Assembly: GCA_003282435.1 (NCBI GenBank)
Contig: QBZG01000007.1
Location: forward strand, 1-58,600
Direction of reading: 5' to 3'
Origin: SAR116 cluster bacterium AG-335-B03
Lineage (GTDB): Bacteria > Pseudomonadota > Alphaproteobacteria > Puniceispirillales > Marisalimonadaceae
Length of the DNA: 58,600 bases
The position numbers and the translations under genes were made by a program. Below, piece after piece: positions 10,019 through 19,528 of the stretch (the first letter of the stretch is position 1; every line of letters starts with the position of its first letter). Below the pieces are notes generated by a model. The model was not told where the DNA came from and searched no databases. It was given only the letters and a program-made list of their open reading frames with translations.

Positions 10019-10990
10019 TTATCTAAAAAGATTATTCTGCAAACTTTTCTCTAATTTATTGTACATGGAAGCAACGTGATCACCATACCCATTATAAATA
10101 ACAGTGGGTATCCTTCCATCAACTCCTAATTGTTGCTCAGACTTTTGTGACCATCTAGGATGTGGTACATTTGGATTGACATTAGCCCAAAATCCATATT
10201 CTTTAGGTGCAAGTTTTTCCCACAAACCTATAGGTCTTTTATTTACAAAACTAATTTTTACAATTGATTTAATTGATTTAAAACCATATTTCCATGGAAG
10301 AATTAGACGTAGTGGAGCACCATTCTGATTAGGTAATTCTTTGCCATAAATACCTGTGGCAATAAAACTTAAATCATTCTTTGCTTCTTCGACAGTTATA
10401 CCCTCTTGATAAGGCCATGGATACCACTTTTGTTTTTGTCCTGGCGCAATATCTGGGTTAAAAAAAGTTTCAAACTTTACAAATTTAGCATCAGTCTTTG
10501 GTTCAACAAGTGATAAGATTTTATTAACAGGAAAACCCGCCCAAGGCACTGTCATTGACCATGCTTCCACACATCTAAATCTATAAACTCTTTCTTCAAT
10601 TCCACCAATTTTTTTTAATAAATCGTTAACATCTATAGTTAATGGTTTATTTACCAATCCATCAATTGTTAATAACCAAGGATCTGTTTTAAGCTCTGCA
10701 GCTCTTCTCCAAATATTTTTGCTTGAGCCAAATTCATAAAAGTTTGTATAGGTAGTTGCCAGGCTTTCTTTTGTAAGACCTCTGTCTACTTTGTAGAAAT
10801 TGTTAGTTATTGGAGGATAAAATGAACTAAATGCTGTAAAAGGAATTAATGACGCACTAGGAACAACTAAGGAGCCTATAGCCAAATTTTTAATAATTTT
10901 TCGTCGTTTGTTAAAAATACATTCACTTGTAATACTACTTTCTTTTAAATTCCAAACCTTATTTTTTTTAAGAAACACATTCCACTCCAA
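10019..10990 (-). CDS. msrP: Periplasmic methionine sulfoxide reductase catalytic subunit MsrP
   Basis: Molybdopterin enzyme that reduces oxidised methionines in periplasmic proteins. The N-terminal region has a Tat-type signal (twin arginine in NKRRKIIKNLAIGSLVV, residues about 27-43) for folded export with the cofactor. The sulfite-oxidase-type Moco domain has the metal-ligand Cys140 in RFRCVEAWSMTVPWAGFP; the C-terminal part includes LRLILPWKYGFKSIKSI and NVPHPRWSQ. The membrane partner MsrQ, which normally supplies electrons from quinones and usually sits next to msrP, is not in this window. The gene begins 5 nt after the aminotransferase stop, so it belongs to an aspC-msrP-selO transcript. 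Confidence 0.94.
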   Translation of the reverse strand: MEWNVFLKKNKVWNLKESSITSECIFNKRRKIIKNLAIGSLVVPSASLIPFTAFSSFYPPITNNFYKVDRGLTKESLATTYTNFYEFGSSKNIWRRAAELKTDPWLLTIDGLVNKPLTIDVNDLLKKIGGIEERVYRFRCVEAWSMTVPWAGFPVNKILSLVEPKTDAKFVKFETFFNPDIAPGQKQKWYPWPYQEGITVEEAKNDLSFIATGIYGKELPNQNGAPLRLILPWKYGFKSIKSIVKISFVNKRPIGLWEKLAPKEYGFWANVNPNVPHPRWSQKSEQQLGVDGRIPTVIYNGYGDHVASMYNKLEKSLQNNLFR

Positions 10991-10995
10991 AATTT

Positions 10996-12198
10996 TTAAG
11001 ATAAGCTTAATACTGCTTTTTCAATCCTATTCATCGCTTCTTTTAACAAGTCTAAACTTGTTGCATATGAGATTCTAAAGAAAGGTTCTAATCCAAAAGC
11101 TACTCCAGGTACGGCTGCAACTTCTGCTGTTTCTAAGAGCCATTCAACAATATCTTTATCATTCTTTAATACTATTCCTTCGTTTGTTTTTTTTCCTACT
11201 AAGCCAAAAACATTTGGATAAGCATAAAAGGCTCCTTTAGGTAACAAACAACTTATGCCTTGAATATTATTGAGTTTACTTACAACAAAGCGTCTCCTCT
11301 CATTAAAAGCTTTTAAACAAGGTTTTAAAAAGTCATTACTTCCACTTATTCCTGCCAAAGCAGCATACTGTGAAATGGATGAGGCATTGGAAGTTGACTG
11401 TCCTTGAATTTTAATCATCGCTTTGATTAATATTTCAGGACCAACTGCATATCCAATTCGCCAACCCGTCATACAATGACTTTTTGAAACACCATTTACA
11501 GTTAACACTCTATCTTTTAAATCAGGAGCAACTTGAGCAAATGTAAAGAATTCAAAATTGTCATAAACTATGTATTCATATATATCATCTGTCATGACAT
11601 ATAAATTTTTATGTTTTCTCACAACATCAGCAATTTCTTCAAGCTCTTTTCTAGAATAACAAGATCCAGTTGGATTAGACGGACTATTTAATATCAACCA
11701 CTTGCTATTTTTTGTTATAACTTCTTCTAATTCTTTGGCTGTAAGTTTAAAGTCTGTTTCTTGAGTACAACTTACAATAACTGGCTTACCCCCAGCTAAT
11801 AAAGTCATATCAGGATATGATACCCAATATGGCGCTGGAATTATCACTTCATCATCTTTATTTATAGAACTAATCAGTGCGTTGAATAAAATTTGTTTTC
11901 CACCAGTACTTACAATCACGTCATTTATTGAATAACTCAAACCATTATCTTTTTTAAACTTATCAATTATAGCTTGCCTAAGTTCTGGTATACCTTCTAC
12001 ATTCGTGTATTTTGTATATCCTTTGTGAATTGCATCTATAGCAGCTACCTTTACATGATCTGGTGTATCAAAATCAGGTTCACCAGCCGATAATCCAATA
12101 ACTTTTTTTCCTTCTCTTTTTAGTTGCGCTGCTTTGGCTGTTATGACCATTGTTGCAGAAGGTTTTATTCTATTCAAGCTATCAGAAATAAAAGTCAT
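10996..12198 (-). CDS. aspC: Aspartate/prephenate-type aminotransferase (class I)
   Basis: PLP enzyme of fold type I, 400 aa, that most likely moves amino groups between aspartate (or prephenate/arogenate) and 2-oxoglutarate. It has the Igamma-subgroup pattern: start LNRIKPSATMVITAKAAQLK, GLSAGEPDFDTPDHVK, the PLP-contact segment SPSNPTGSCYS, the Schiff-base Lys239 in NGVSKSHCMTGWRIGY, and FRISYATS near the C-terminus. Alphaproteobacterial members of this subgroup often act on prephenate as well as aspartate. It is the first gene of the run that continues into msrP and selO. The function class is certain; exact substrate preference is inferred. Confidence 0.9.
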   Translation of the reverse strand: MTFISDSLNRIKPSATMVITAKAAQLKREGKKVIGLSAGEPDFDTPDHVKVAAIDAIHKGYTKYTNVEGIPELRQAIIDKFKKDNGLSYSINDVIVSTGGKQILFNALISSINKDDEVIIPAPYWVSYPDMTLLAGGKPVIVSCTQETDFKLTAKELEEVITKNSKWLILNSPSNPTGSCYSRKELEEIADVVRKHKNLYVMTDDIYEYIVYDNFEFFTFAQVAPDLKDRVLTVNGVSKSHCMTGWRIGYAVGPEILIKAMIKIQGQSTSNASSISQYAALAGISGSNDFLKPCLKAFNERRRFVVSKLNNIQGISCLLPKGAFYAYPNVFGLVGKKTNEGIVLKNDKDIVEWLLETAEVAAVPGVAFGLEPFFRISYATSLDLLKEAMNRIEKAVLSLS

Positions 12199-12332
12199 AT
12201 TTAAACTCCAAAAAAAGAAACTTAGTTATCATTAAGATCTACTACAAAATATAGTTGTTAAAAATCTTTTTTATTAATTAATAGGTAATTTTTTGATATA
12301 AAGCTTTTTATGCCAAATTAATTACTTATTTA

Positions 12333-14402
12333 ATGAAAATGAACAACATTGAAAAATTAAATTATAATATTTCAAATTCTTTGAAATCTAATTTTAATCT
12401 AAAATCTGACTTTATTCCTACTGGAGACCAACCACAAGCCATAGACGAGTTAATCTCAGGTGTTAATAATAATGAAAAAGATCAAGTTTTACTTGGTGTT
12501 ACAGGTTCAGGTAAAACTTTTACTATGGCCCATGTCATTAATTCACTGAATAGACCAGCATTGGTAATGGCTCCTAATAAGACACTTGCAGCACAACTTT
12601 ATGGAGAAATGAAAGATTTTTTCCCTGAAAATGCTGTTGAGTATTTTGTTTCATACTATGATTATTATCAACCAGAGGCATATGTACCTCGTTCAGACAC
12701 ATATATAGAAAAAGAATCAAGTATTAATGATCAAATTGATAGAATGCGCCATTCTGCAACAAGAGCTTTACTTGAAAGAAAAGACGTTATTATTGTCGCA
12801 TCGGTATCTTGTATTTATGGTATTGGATCAGTAGAAACATATTCAAAAATGACAATGACTTTAAAAGAAGGACAAGATTTTCCACGACAAAAATTATTAA
12901 GACAATTTACTGAACTTCAATACACTAGAAACGATATGTCCTTTGTAAGAGGTACATTTAGAGTAAGAGGAGATATAATAGAAATATTTCCAGCACACCT
13001 AGAAACTGTTGCTTGGAGAATAACTTTATTCGGTGATGAAATTGAAAATTTATTTGAGGTAGATGCTTTAACAGGGCAGAAACTGTCAAAATTAAGTTCG
13101 ATTAAAATTTATGCTAACTCTCATTATGTCACACCAAGACCAACTTTAAATGAAGCTATAAAGTCTATAAAAAAGGAGTTAAAACATCATTTAGATTTCT
13201 TATACAAAAGCAATAAATTAGTTGAAGCACAAAGACTTGAGCAACGAACTAATTTTGATCTTGAAATGATGCTTGCTGCTGGGACATGCCCAGGAATAGA
13301 AAATTACAGTAGATACCTGTCGGGTAGAAATCCTGGTGAACCTCCACCTACTCTTTTTGAGTATTTACCTGACGACGCGCTTGTATTTACAGATGAAAGC
13401 CATATAACAGTAAGTCAAATAGGTGCAATGTATAAAGGTGATTTTAGAAGAAAATCTACTTTATCAGAGTATGGTTTTAGATTACCTTCTTGTTTGGATA
13501 ACCGACCTTTAAAATTTGAAGAATGGGAGGCTTTTAGACCTAATACTATTCACGTTTCAGCCACTCCTGGAGAGTGGGAACTAAATAAAACTAATGGTAT
13601 ATTTATTGAACAATCAGTCAGACCAACTGGTCTTATAGACCCTAAAATAACTATAAGACCTACTAAAACTCAAGTTGATGATTTAATTCATGAAACAAAG
13701 TTGCAATCTAAAAAAGGAAATAGAGTTTTAATTACCACATTAACCAAAAAAATGGCTGAAGCTTTGAGTGAGTATATGTTTGAGGCTGGTTTAAAAGTAA
13801 GGTACATTCACTCAGACGTAGATACACTTGAACGTATTGAAATAATAAGAGATTTGAGATTAGGAATTTTTGATGCGCTAATAGGAATTAATCTTTTAAG
13901 AGAAGGTTTAGATATTCCAGAGTGCGCACTAGTTGCTATATTAGATGCTGATAAAGAGGGATACCTTAGATCAAAAACATCACTTATCCAAACTATAGGA
14001 CGTGCAGCAAGACATGTTGAAGGTAATGTGATATTATATGCTGATACAATAACTGGATCAATGCAGTACGCTATTGATGAAACAAACAGAAGAAGAAAAA
14101 AACAAATTGATTATAATATAAAGAATAAAATAACTCCAAAAACAGTTATTAGTAAAATTTCTAATATATTAGAAAATCTTAGTGAAGAAGGTGAAGAAAA
14201 TAAAAGTTCGAAACATGTTGGAAAAAGTATAAAGCAATCAATTCAAGAACTTCAGTCAGATATGGAAAAAGCAGCAAGTAACCTTGAATTTGAAGAGGCT
14301 GCGAAAATTAGAGATAAAATAAAAATCTTGCAACAAAAAGAACTAGGATTGATGGTTGCTCCTAAAGAAAATTACAGAAGTAAATTTAGTAAAAAGAAAT
14401 AA
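12333..14402 (+). CDS. uvrB: Excinuclease ABC subunit B
   Basis: Damage-verification helicase of nucleotide excision repair, 689 aa. Walker A is GVTGSGKT at residues 55-62. The damage-probing beta-hairpin region [20 protein letters not shown], the DEAD-like box TDESH, helicase motifs in [23 protein letters not shown] and QTIGRAARH, and a C-terminal UVR motif ([22 protein letters not shown]) that contacts UvrC are all intact. Two start codons lie close together (Met1 and Met3). It is followed by uvrC after 44 nt on the same strand. I looked for an alphaproteobacterial LexA site (GTTC-N7-GTTC or GAAC-N7-GAAC) upstream and saw none. Confidence 0.97.
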   Translation: MKMNNIEKLNYNISNSLKSNFNLKSDFIPTGDQPQAIDELISGVNNNEKDQVLLGVTGSGKTFTMAHVINSLNRPALVMAPNKTLAAQLYGEMKDFFPENAVEYFVSYYDYYQPEAYVPRSDTYIEKESSINDQIDRMRHSATRALLERKDVIIVASVSCIYGIGSVETYSKMTMTLKEGQDFPRQKLLRQFTELQYTRNDMSFVRGTFRVRGDIIEIFPAHLETVAWRITLFGDEIENLFEVDALTGQKLSKLSSIKIYANSHYVTPRPTLNEAIKSIKKELKHHLDFLYKSNKLVEAQRLEQRTNFDLEMMLAAGTCPGIENYSRYLSGRNPGEPPPTLFEYLPDDALVFTDESHITVSQIGAMYKGDFRRKSTLSEYGFRLPSCLDNRPLKFEEWEAFRPNTIHVSATPGEWELNKTNGIFIEQSVRPTGLIDPKITIRPTKTQVDDLIHETKLQSKKGNRVLITTLTKKMAEALSEYMFEAGLKVRYIHSDVDTLERIEIIRDLRLGIFDALIGINLLREGLDIPECALVAILDADKEGYLRSKTSLIQTIGRAARHVEGNVILYADTITGSMQYAIDETNRRRKKQIDYNIKNKITPKTVISKISNILENLSEEGEENKSSKHVGKSIKQSIQELQSDMEKAASNLEFEEAAKIRDKIKILQQKELGLMVAPKENYRSKFSKKK

Positions 14403-14446
14403 ACAAACTATTTATTAAAATTAATTTAAGGTGCAAAATTTACTAG

Positions 14447-16324
14447 ATGAAAAAAAAGACTAAACCTTCTCTTAGCAATGGGATTGAGGTTATAAAAAAT
14501 GAATTAAGAACAATTCCTGACAAATCTGGAATTTATCAGATGTTGGGAGAAAACGAAGAGTATTTATATATTGGTAAAGCAAAAAATCTAAAAAATAGAG
14601 TTGGTTTTTACACTCAGCCAAAAAGACTTAACTCAAGACTAACATACATGGTCTCAAGTACAGTTAAAATGGAGATCATTATTACGTCGTCTGAGGTTGA
14701 AGCTCTATTATTAGAGTCGAATTTAATTAAAAAATTCGAACCAATTTACAATATATTACTTAAGGACGACAAAAGTTTTAGTTCTATATTATTTAATTTG
14801 TCACACCCATTTCCACAAATATCTTCTCATCGAGGATTAAGAACTATTAGAGGAGAATACTTTGGACCATTTGTATCTAAAAGAACGATTTACAAAACAA
14901 TTGAAACATTGCAAAAGGCATTTTTACTGAGAACTTGCAATGATAATATATTCAAGTCAAGAACTAGACCCTGTCTACAATATCAAATAAAAAGATGTAG
15001 CGCTCCCTGTGTCAATTTTATATCTGAAGAAAATTATAAAAAAACTGTGGTTGAGGCCAAAAACTTTCTAAATGGAAATTCCAAGAAAATAAAACAAAAT
15101 TTACTAGACAAAATGTATGATGCGTCTAATAAACAAAATTTTGAAGCTGCAGCAATTTTTAGAAATAGAGTTAAAGCATTAACAGAAGTAAATGCAAGTC
15201 AGAACATTAATATACCAAACGTTAAAAATATTGATTTTTTAGTAATAAAAAAAATTGATAATAAAGTCGTAATTCAAATGACTATCATTAGGAACGGTTG
15301 TAACTACGGATCAAAATCTTATTTCCCTAATCCTGGAAGAAATGGGACTGATGTTAATGAAAATGAAATCATGCAAGCATTTATTTGCCAATTCTACGAG
15401 AAAAATATTCCAGCAGAGAGTATACTTGTTAATGAATATCCTAAAGATAAATCCCTCATTGAGGAATTTCTGAGAACAAAACATAAATTTAAAGTTGGAA
15501 TTGAGTCTCCTCAAAGAGGTAAAAAATTAGAACTTATTAATTCTACCCTAAAAAATGCTGAAGAAAACCTTAATAGAAAAATCTATGAAAAATCATCAAA
15601 TCAAAAAAATTTGTTAAAACTTCAAGATGCCTTCCATTTTAGAAAGAAAATAAAAAAATTAGAAGTGTATGACAATTCTCACCATCAAGGCAAATCACCT
15701 GTCGGTGCAATGATAGCTTTTAATGAGGATGGTTTTTTGAAATCATTATACAGAAAGTATAATATAAATTCTAAGTGGAAAAACAAAAATTCATCGAAAA
15801 ATACTGAAACTCTGAATAATAATGATTATTTAATGATGAAAGAAGTCATTGAAAGAAGATTTACTGGAAAAGCTTCTTCAAATTATCCTGATTTATTAAT
15901 AATTGACGGAGGGAAAGGTCATTTGAATACTGTTTTATCCGTACTTAAAAAATTGAAAATTGAAAATATTGAAATAATAGCAGTTTCTAAAGGTATAAAA
16001 AGAGATGCAGGAAGAGAAATCTTTTATACCAAGCATAACGATAAAATTATATTTGAAAAAGATGACACAATTTTATTTTTTCTTCAAAAATTAAGAGATG
16101 AAGTTCACAGATACGCCATTACTGGCCATAGACTTAAAAGTAAAAAAACATTATTTCAAAACCCATTAGATGAAATAGACGGTATAGGTGCTCAAAGAAA
16201 GAAATCATTGCTTGATGAATTCGGTTCAGCAAAAGCTGTTGGAACAGCCAGCTTAAAGGATTTATTAAAAGTTGAAGGAATTAACAAGTCAACAGCACAA
16301 AAAGTATTTAACTTTTTTAATTAA
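14447..16324 (+). CDS. uvrC: Excinuclease ABC subunit C
   Basis: Dual-incision nuclease of nucleotide excision repair, 625 aa. The N-terminal GIY-YIG nuclease domain (SGIYQMLGENEEYLYIGKAKNLKNRV) makes the 3' cut. A UVR motif near residue 230 (NFEAAAIFRNRVKAL) binds UvrB. The RNase H-like endonuclease domain for the 5' cut keeps its acidic residues and histidine in EVYDNSHHQGKSPVGAM, LLIIDGGKGHLN and LRDEVHRYAI. A C-terminal helix-hairpin-helix tail follows (IDGIGAQRKKSLLDEFGS). All catalytic parts appear intact. The uvrC-pgsA-moaD-moaE order downstream is typical of alphaproteobacteria. Confidence 0.96.
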   Translation: MKKKTKPSLSNGIEVIKNELRTIPDKSGIYQMLGENEEYLYIGKAKNLKNRVGFYTQPKRLNSRLTYMVSSTVKMEIIITSSEVEALLLESNLIKKFEPIYNILLKDDKSFSSILFNLSHPFPQISSHRGLRTIRGEYFGPFVSKRTIYKTIETLQKAFLLRTCNDNIFKSRTRPCLQYQIKRCSAPCVNFISEENYKKTVVEAKNFLNGNSKKIKQNLLDKMYDASNKQNFEAAAIFRNRVKALTEVNASQNINIPNVKNIDFLVIKKIDNKVVIQMTIIRNGCNYGSKSYFPNPGRNGTDVNENEIMQAFICQFYEKNIPAESILVNEYPKDKSLIEEFLRTKHKFKVGIESPQRGKKLELINSTLKNAEENLNRKIYEKSSNQKNLLKLQDAFHFRKKIKKLEVYDNSHHQGKSPVGAMIAFNEDGFLKSLYRKYNINSKWKNKNSSKNTETLNNNDYLMMKEVIERRFTGKASSNYPDLLIIDGGKGHLNTVLSVLKKLKIENIEIIAVSKGIKRDAGREIFYTKHNDKIIFEKDDTILFFLQKLRDEVHRYAITGHRLKSKKTLFQNPLDEIDGIGAQRKKSLLDEFGSAKAVGTASLKDLLKVEGINKSTAQKVFNFFN

Positions 16325-16395
16325 TAATAATTGCTTAACTATAATAGATTTTACCTTTATTGTAATAGCAAAATAGATGTTAAGTAAGGCTGTAA

Positions 16396-16998
16396 ATGCT
16401 AAAAGAAAGTTTAATTAAAAGCACAATACCTAATGGTTTAACTTTGTTCAGATGTTTAACAGCATTATTACTTCCTTTAATTGTTATCTATGGCGGTGAA
16501 ATTGGTGCAATAGTTGCTACTCCTTTGTTAATTTTAGCTGGTATGACTGACTATTTTGATGGTTTTTATGCTAGAAAATATAAAGTCATATCCAATTTTG
16601 GAAAAATTCTAGATCCAATTGCTGATAAACTTTTGGTAATTGGATTAATTTTTGCTTTAGCTTCAGAGCATATGTTCGAATATAATTACGCTTTTATACC
16701 TGCACTTATAATCGTTTTGAGAGAAATTTTAATTAGCGGTATAAGAGAAAGTATTGCTGGTTATGATATTAACCTAGAAGTAACCTTTCTTTCAAAATGG
16801 AAGACCACAATACAACTGATTGCCTGTGGCAGTTTCTTAGTTTGGCGAACAAATACTTTTTCCTATAATATAGAAGCGTTAGGCATTATTTCATATACTT
16901 TTCTATGGGTTGCGGCCATAATTACTATTGTAACTGGAATTCAATATATTATGATATTAGTTTTATTTTTTAAAAATAATAAAAATGAGAGACATTAA
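16396..16998 (+). CDS. pgsA: CDP-diacylglycerol-glycerol-3-phosphate 3-phosphatidyltransferase
   Basis: Inner-membrane enzyme that makes phosphatidylglycerol phosphate, the precursor of phosphatidylglycerol and cardiolipin. The CDP-alcohol phosphatidyltransferase signature, D-G-x2-A-R-x8-G-x3-D-x3-D, is complete in DGFYARKYKVISNFGKILDPIADK. Several hydrophobic spans are present, and the 200-aa length is normal. IPNGLTLFRCLTALLLPLI is the usual N-terminus. The stop codon overlaps the moaD start as TAATG, so translation of the two is probably coupled. Confidence 0.93.
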   Translation: MLKESLIKSTIPNGLTLFRCLTALLLPLIVIYGGEIGAIVATPLLILAGMTDYFDGFYARKYKVISNFGKILDPIADKLLVIGLIFALASEHMFEYNYAFIPALIIVLREILISGIRESIAGYDINLEVTFLSKWKTTIQLIACGSFLVWRTNTFSYNIEALGIISYTFLWVAAIITIVTGIQYIMILVLFFKNNKNERH

Positions 16999-17249
16999 TG
17001 GTTATAAAATACTTTTCTTGGATTAAAGAACATATTGGTAAGTCAGAAGAATTTATTGAACTACCTGATAATGTAAAAAACATAAGTGAACTTATTAATT
17101 ACCTAAATAATTTGAACGATAATTACAAAAAAGTTTTTATAAAAAAAGATTTAATTAAAATTGCTGTAAACAGAACATATTGCTCTGTTGAAACAAAAAT
17201 AAGTAATAATGACGAAATAGCTTTTTTCCCCCCTGTGACAGGTGGATAA
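16998..17249 (+). CDS. moaD: Molybdopterin synthase sulfur carrier subunit MoaD
   Basis: Small ubiquitin-like protein of 83 aa. Its C-terminal glycine is converted to a thiocarboxylate and donates sulfur to make molybdopterin from cyclic pyranopterin phosphate. The ending PPVTGG is the diagnostic double-glycine tail. MVIKYFSWIKEHIGKSEEFIELP is a normal MoaD start. It overlaps the pgsA stop by one base (TAATG) and directly abuts moaE with no gap, fitting a 2:2 complex with MoaE. The likely consumer in this window is MsrP. Confidence 0.93.
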   Translation: MVIKYFSWIKEHIGKSEEFIELPDNVKNISELINYLNNLNDNYKKVFIKKDLIKIAVNRTYCSVETKISNNDEIAFFPPVTGG

Positions 17250-17726
17250 ATGGATAGAAAAATAACGATCCCAGTTAAAATCAAAATACAGAATAAAGAT
17301 TTTGATGTTTCAGAAGAGACTAAAATTTTAAGAGAAAATCAAACAGGTGCAATTGTGAATTTTGTTGGCGTTGTGAGAGGTTTTGATGAAAGAAATAATA
17401 GTTTAATAGATGCAATGACACTTGAGCATTATCCTGGAATGACTGAATTAGAAATTGAAAAAATTGTTAAAGAAAGCTGTGAAAGATGGAATATTACTGG
17501 AGTAACTGTAATACATAGAGTTGGGAAATTATTACCCTCAGATCAAATTGTTTTTGTTGGTGTGTCTGCAAAACATAGACAAAATGCTTTCGACAGTTGT
17601 AATTTTATAATGGATTGGCTAAAAACAAAAGCTCCTTTTTGGAAAGTTGAAGAAGATAACAATCAAAAAAAATGGGTTAATTATAATTTGTCTGACGATG
17701 AAGCAACAAAAAAATGGGTTGTTTAA
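17250..17726 (+). CDS. moaE: Molybdopterin synthase catalytic subunit MoaE
   Basis: Catalytic half of molybdopterin synthase; inserts two sulfurs delivered by MoaD. Family features include GAIVNFVGVVRGFDERN, MTLEHYPGMTELEIEKI, VIHRVGKLLPSDQIVFVGVSAKHR and the active-site lysines in DWLKTKAPFWKVE. The 158-aa length is normal. The start codon follows the moaD stop immediately. The stop lies only 7 nt from the convergent ilvE stop, so the transcripts must end within or across each other. Confidence 0.95.
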   Translation: MDRKITIPVKIKIQNKDFDVSEETKILRENQTGAIVNFVGVVRGFDERNNSLIDAMTLEHYPGMTELEIEKIVKESCERWNITGVTVIHRVGKLLPSDQIVFVGVSAKHRQNAFDSCNFIMDWLKTKAPFWKVEEDNNQKKWVNYNLSDDEATKKWVV

Positions 17727-17733
17727 AATTTTT

Positions 17734-18612
17734 CTAACCACCATTAACCAAATCTGAATAAGCTTTTGTCAATTTTAAACAAAATTCAGCTGGTTTAAAC
17801 TTGTAATCTCCAATTGATTGAACTGGAGTAACTTCTGCAGCCGTACCTGTCAAAAAACATTCTTCAGCCTCAGCCATTTCCTCCGGCATAATTTTTCGTT
17901 CAATAATCTCAATACCATTTTCTTTGGCAAGTTTCATTACTGTTCTTCTTGTAATTCCATCAAGAAAACAATCAGCTAATGGGGTATGAAGTTTTCCATC
18001 TGGCATTCTAAAAAAAACATTAGCGCCTGTTGCCTCAGCAACTTGGCCTCTATAATCTAACATTAGTGCGTCACTATAACCTTTTGCTTCTGCTTCATGT
18101 TTGGAGAGTGTACAAATCATATATAAACCAGCAGCTTTAGCGTGAACGGGACCACATTCTGGACTTGGACGTCTCCACCTAGCAATATCAAGTTTGATCC
18201 CTTGCATTTTTTGATCTGGATCGAAATAACTTGGCCATTCCCAAACAGCAATAGCTACATTTATTTTAGTTGATTGTGCAGAAACAGCCATCATTTCACT
18301 ACCTCTCCAAACTACTGGTCTTACATAGGCATCTGACAATGAATTTTTTTCAAGCAAAAGATCTTTTGCTTTTTCTATTTCATTTTGTGAATAAGGTATT
18401 TCCATATCAAGTGAATGGGCGGAGTTAAACAACCGGTCAGTATGCTTCTTTGTTTCAAAAATTTTACCTTTATATGCTCTTTCACCTTCAAAGACACAAC
18501 TAGCATAATGTAAACCATGATTTAATACATGAATGTTAGCTGTTTTCCATTCAACTAAATTTCCATTATGCCAAATATAGCCATCACGATTATCAAATGA
18601 AAAGTTATCCAA
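17734..18612 (-). CDS. ilvE: Branched-chain amino acid aminotransferase
   Basis: Fold-type IV PLP enzyme catalysing the last step of leucine, isoleucine and valine synthesis, and their first degradation step. Conserved parts: HVLNHGLHYASCVFEGERAY, the PLP lysine Lys159 in HAKAAGLYMICTLS, and GQVAEATGANVFF. The start appears to be TTG at 18612: a strong AGGAGG lies 9 nt upstream and the reading MDNFSFDNRDGYIWHNG fits the family, while no ATG lies nearby. A weak start joined to a strong ribosome site may tune its expression. It is divergent from the response regulator gene, a pairing seen in other alphaproteobacteria. Confidence 0.93.
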   Translation of the reverse strand: MDNFSFDNRDGYIWHNGNLVEWKTANIHVLNHGLHYASCVFEGERAYKGKIFETKKHTDRLFNSAHSLDMEIPYSQNEIEKAKDLLLEKNSLSDAYVRPVVWRGSEMMAVSAQSTKINVAIAVWEWPSYFDPDQKMQGIKLDIARWRRPSPECGPVHAKAAGLYMICTLSKHEAEAKGYSDALMLDYRGQVAEATGANVFFRMPDGKLHTPLADCFLDGITRRTVMKLAKENGIEIIERKIMPEEMAEAEECFLTGTAAEVTPVQSIGDYKFKPAEFCLKLTKAYSDLVNGG

Positions 18613-18784
18613 GAAAAATTCCTCCTAATTTACACATAATTTATAATCCACATTATAGTTAAATAATCAAATATTAAGAAATAAGTTTTGTAATTAATTA
18701 AGTATTTTAGTATTTTTATCTTTTTAAAGATTTATCACTGAGTAAATATAATAAATTCAATGTGAACTGACCTGTTTTTGTAAA

Positions 18785-19513
18785 ATGTATAATCAAGATC
18801 TAAAAAAATTAAGTTTTCATATTTTAATAATTGATGATGATCAAAAAATTAGAAAATTACTAAAAAAATTTTTAGAAAATAATAGTTTTAGAGTTTCCGA
18901 CGCTGAAAATACCCAGCAAGCTAAAAAAATTATGGAAACTTTAATTTTTGACTTGTTAGTCATCGATATAATGATGCCAGGACAAAATGGTCTGGAATTT
19001 TTAAAAGAGATAAGACAAACGAATTCAATACCAACTCTTATGTTAACTGCCATGTCAAATCCTGAGGAAAGACTTGATGGTCTCGAGTATGGGGCAGATG
19101 ATTACATGACCAAACCATTTGAACCAAGAGAATTATTACTAAGAATACAAAATATACTTAAAAGACTTCCTAAAAATCTTAAGAAAACTAATATTGAAGA
19201 TAATACTAGATTTGGCCCATTTTCTTTTAATCAAAAATCTTTAAACTTATATAAAAATGATTTACCTGTTCATCTAACTACATCTGAGCAGAAATTGTTA
19301 AATTGTTTTTGTAAATTTCCAAATAAAGCTTTTTCTAGAGATGATATTAATGACTCACTTGGTGGTAATATGGAAATTCGATCTATTGACGTTGCAATTG
19401 CAAGAATAAGACGTAAAATTGAAGATGATCAAAGATACCCCATCTATCTGCAAACAGTTAGAGGGATAGGCTGGATGCTACATACTCACGATGACAGAAT
19501 TAATAATGATTAA
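18785..19513 (+). CDS. OmpR-family response regulator
   Basis: Two-component response regulator of 242 aa. The receiver domain has the acidic pocket in LIIDDDQ, the phosphorylated Asp61 in VIDIMMPGQNGLEF, and Lys in MTKPFEPRELLLR. The C-terminal winged-helix DNA-binding domain has LTTSEQKLLNCF and SIDVAIARIRRKIEDD with QTVRGIGWML. It resembles the alphaproteobacterial PetR/OmpR group, often found beside ilvE, but the regulon cannot be told from sequence. It lies 15 nt before a histidine kinase gene and is surely its partner. Confidence 0.93.
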   Translation: MYNQDLKKLSFHILIIDDDQKIRKLLKKFLENNSFRVSDAENTQQAKKIMETLIFDLLVIDIMMPGQNGLEFLKEIRQTNSIPTLMLTAMSNPEERLDGLEYGADDYMTKPFEPRELLLRIQNILKRLPKNLKKTNIEDNTRFGPFSFNQKSLNLYKNDLPVHLTTSEQKLLNCFCKFPNKAFSRDDINDSLGGNMEIRSIDVAIARIRRKIEDDQRYPIYLQTVRGIGWMLHTHDDRINND

Positions 19514-19528
19514 AAAAAAGTATAGATA

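Noticed and set aside
12199-12332. LexA (SOS) box upstream of uvrB
   Set aside because: I looked for GTTC-N7-GTTC and GAAC-N7-GAAC in the gap and did not find either, so SOS control is not supported from sequence.
16998-17726. moaD-moaE beside pgsA as an unusual insertion
   Set aside because: The uvrC-pgsA-moaD-moaE order is standard in alphaproteobacteria, so nothing is unusual about it.
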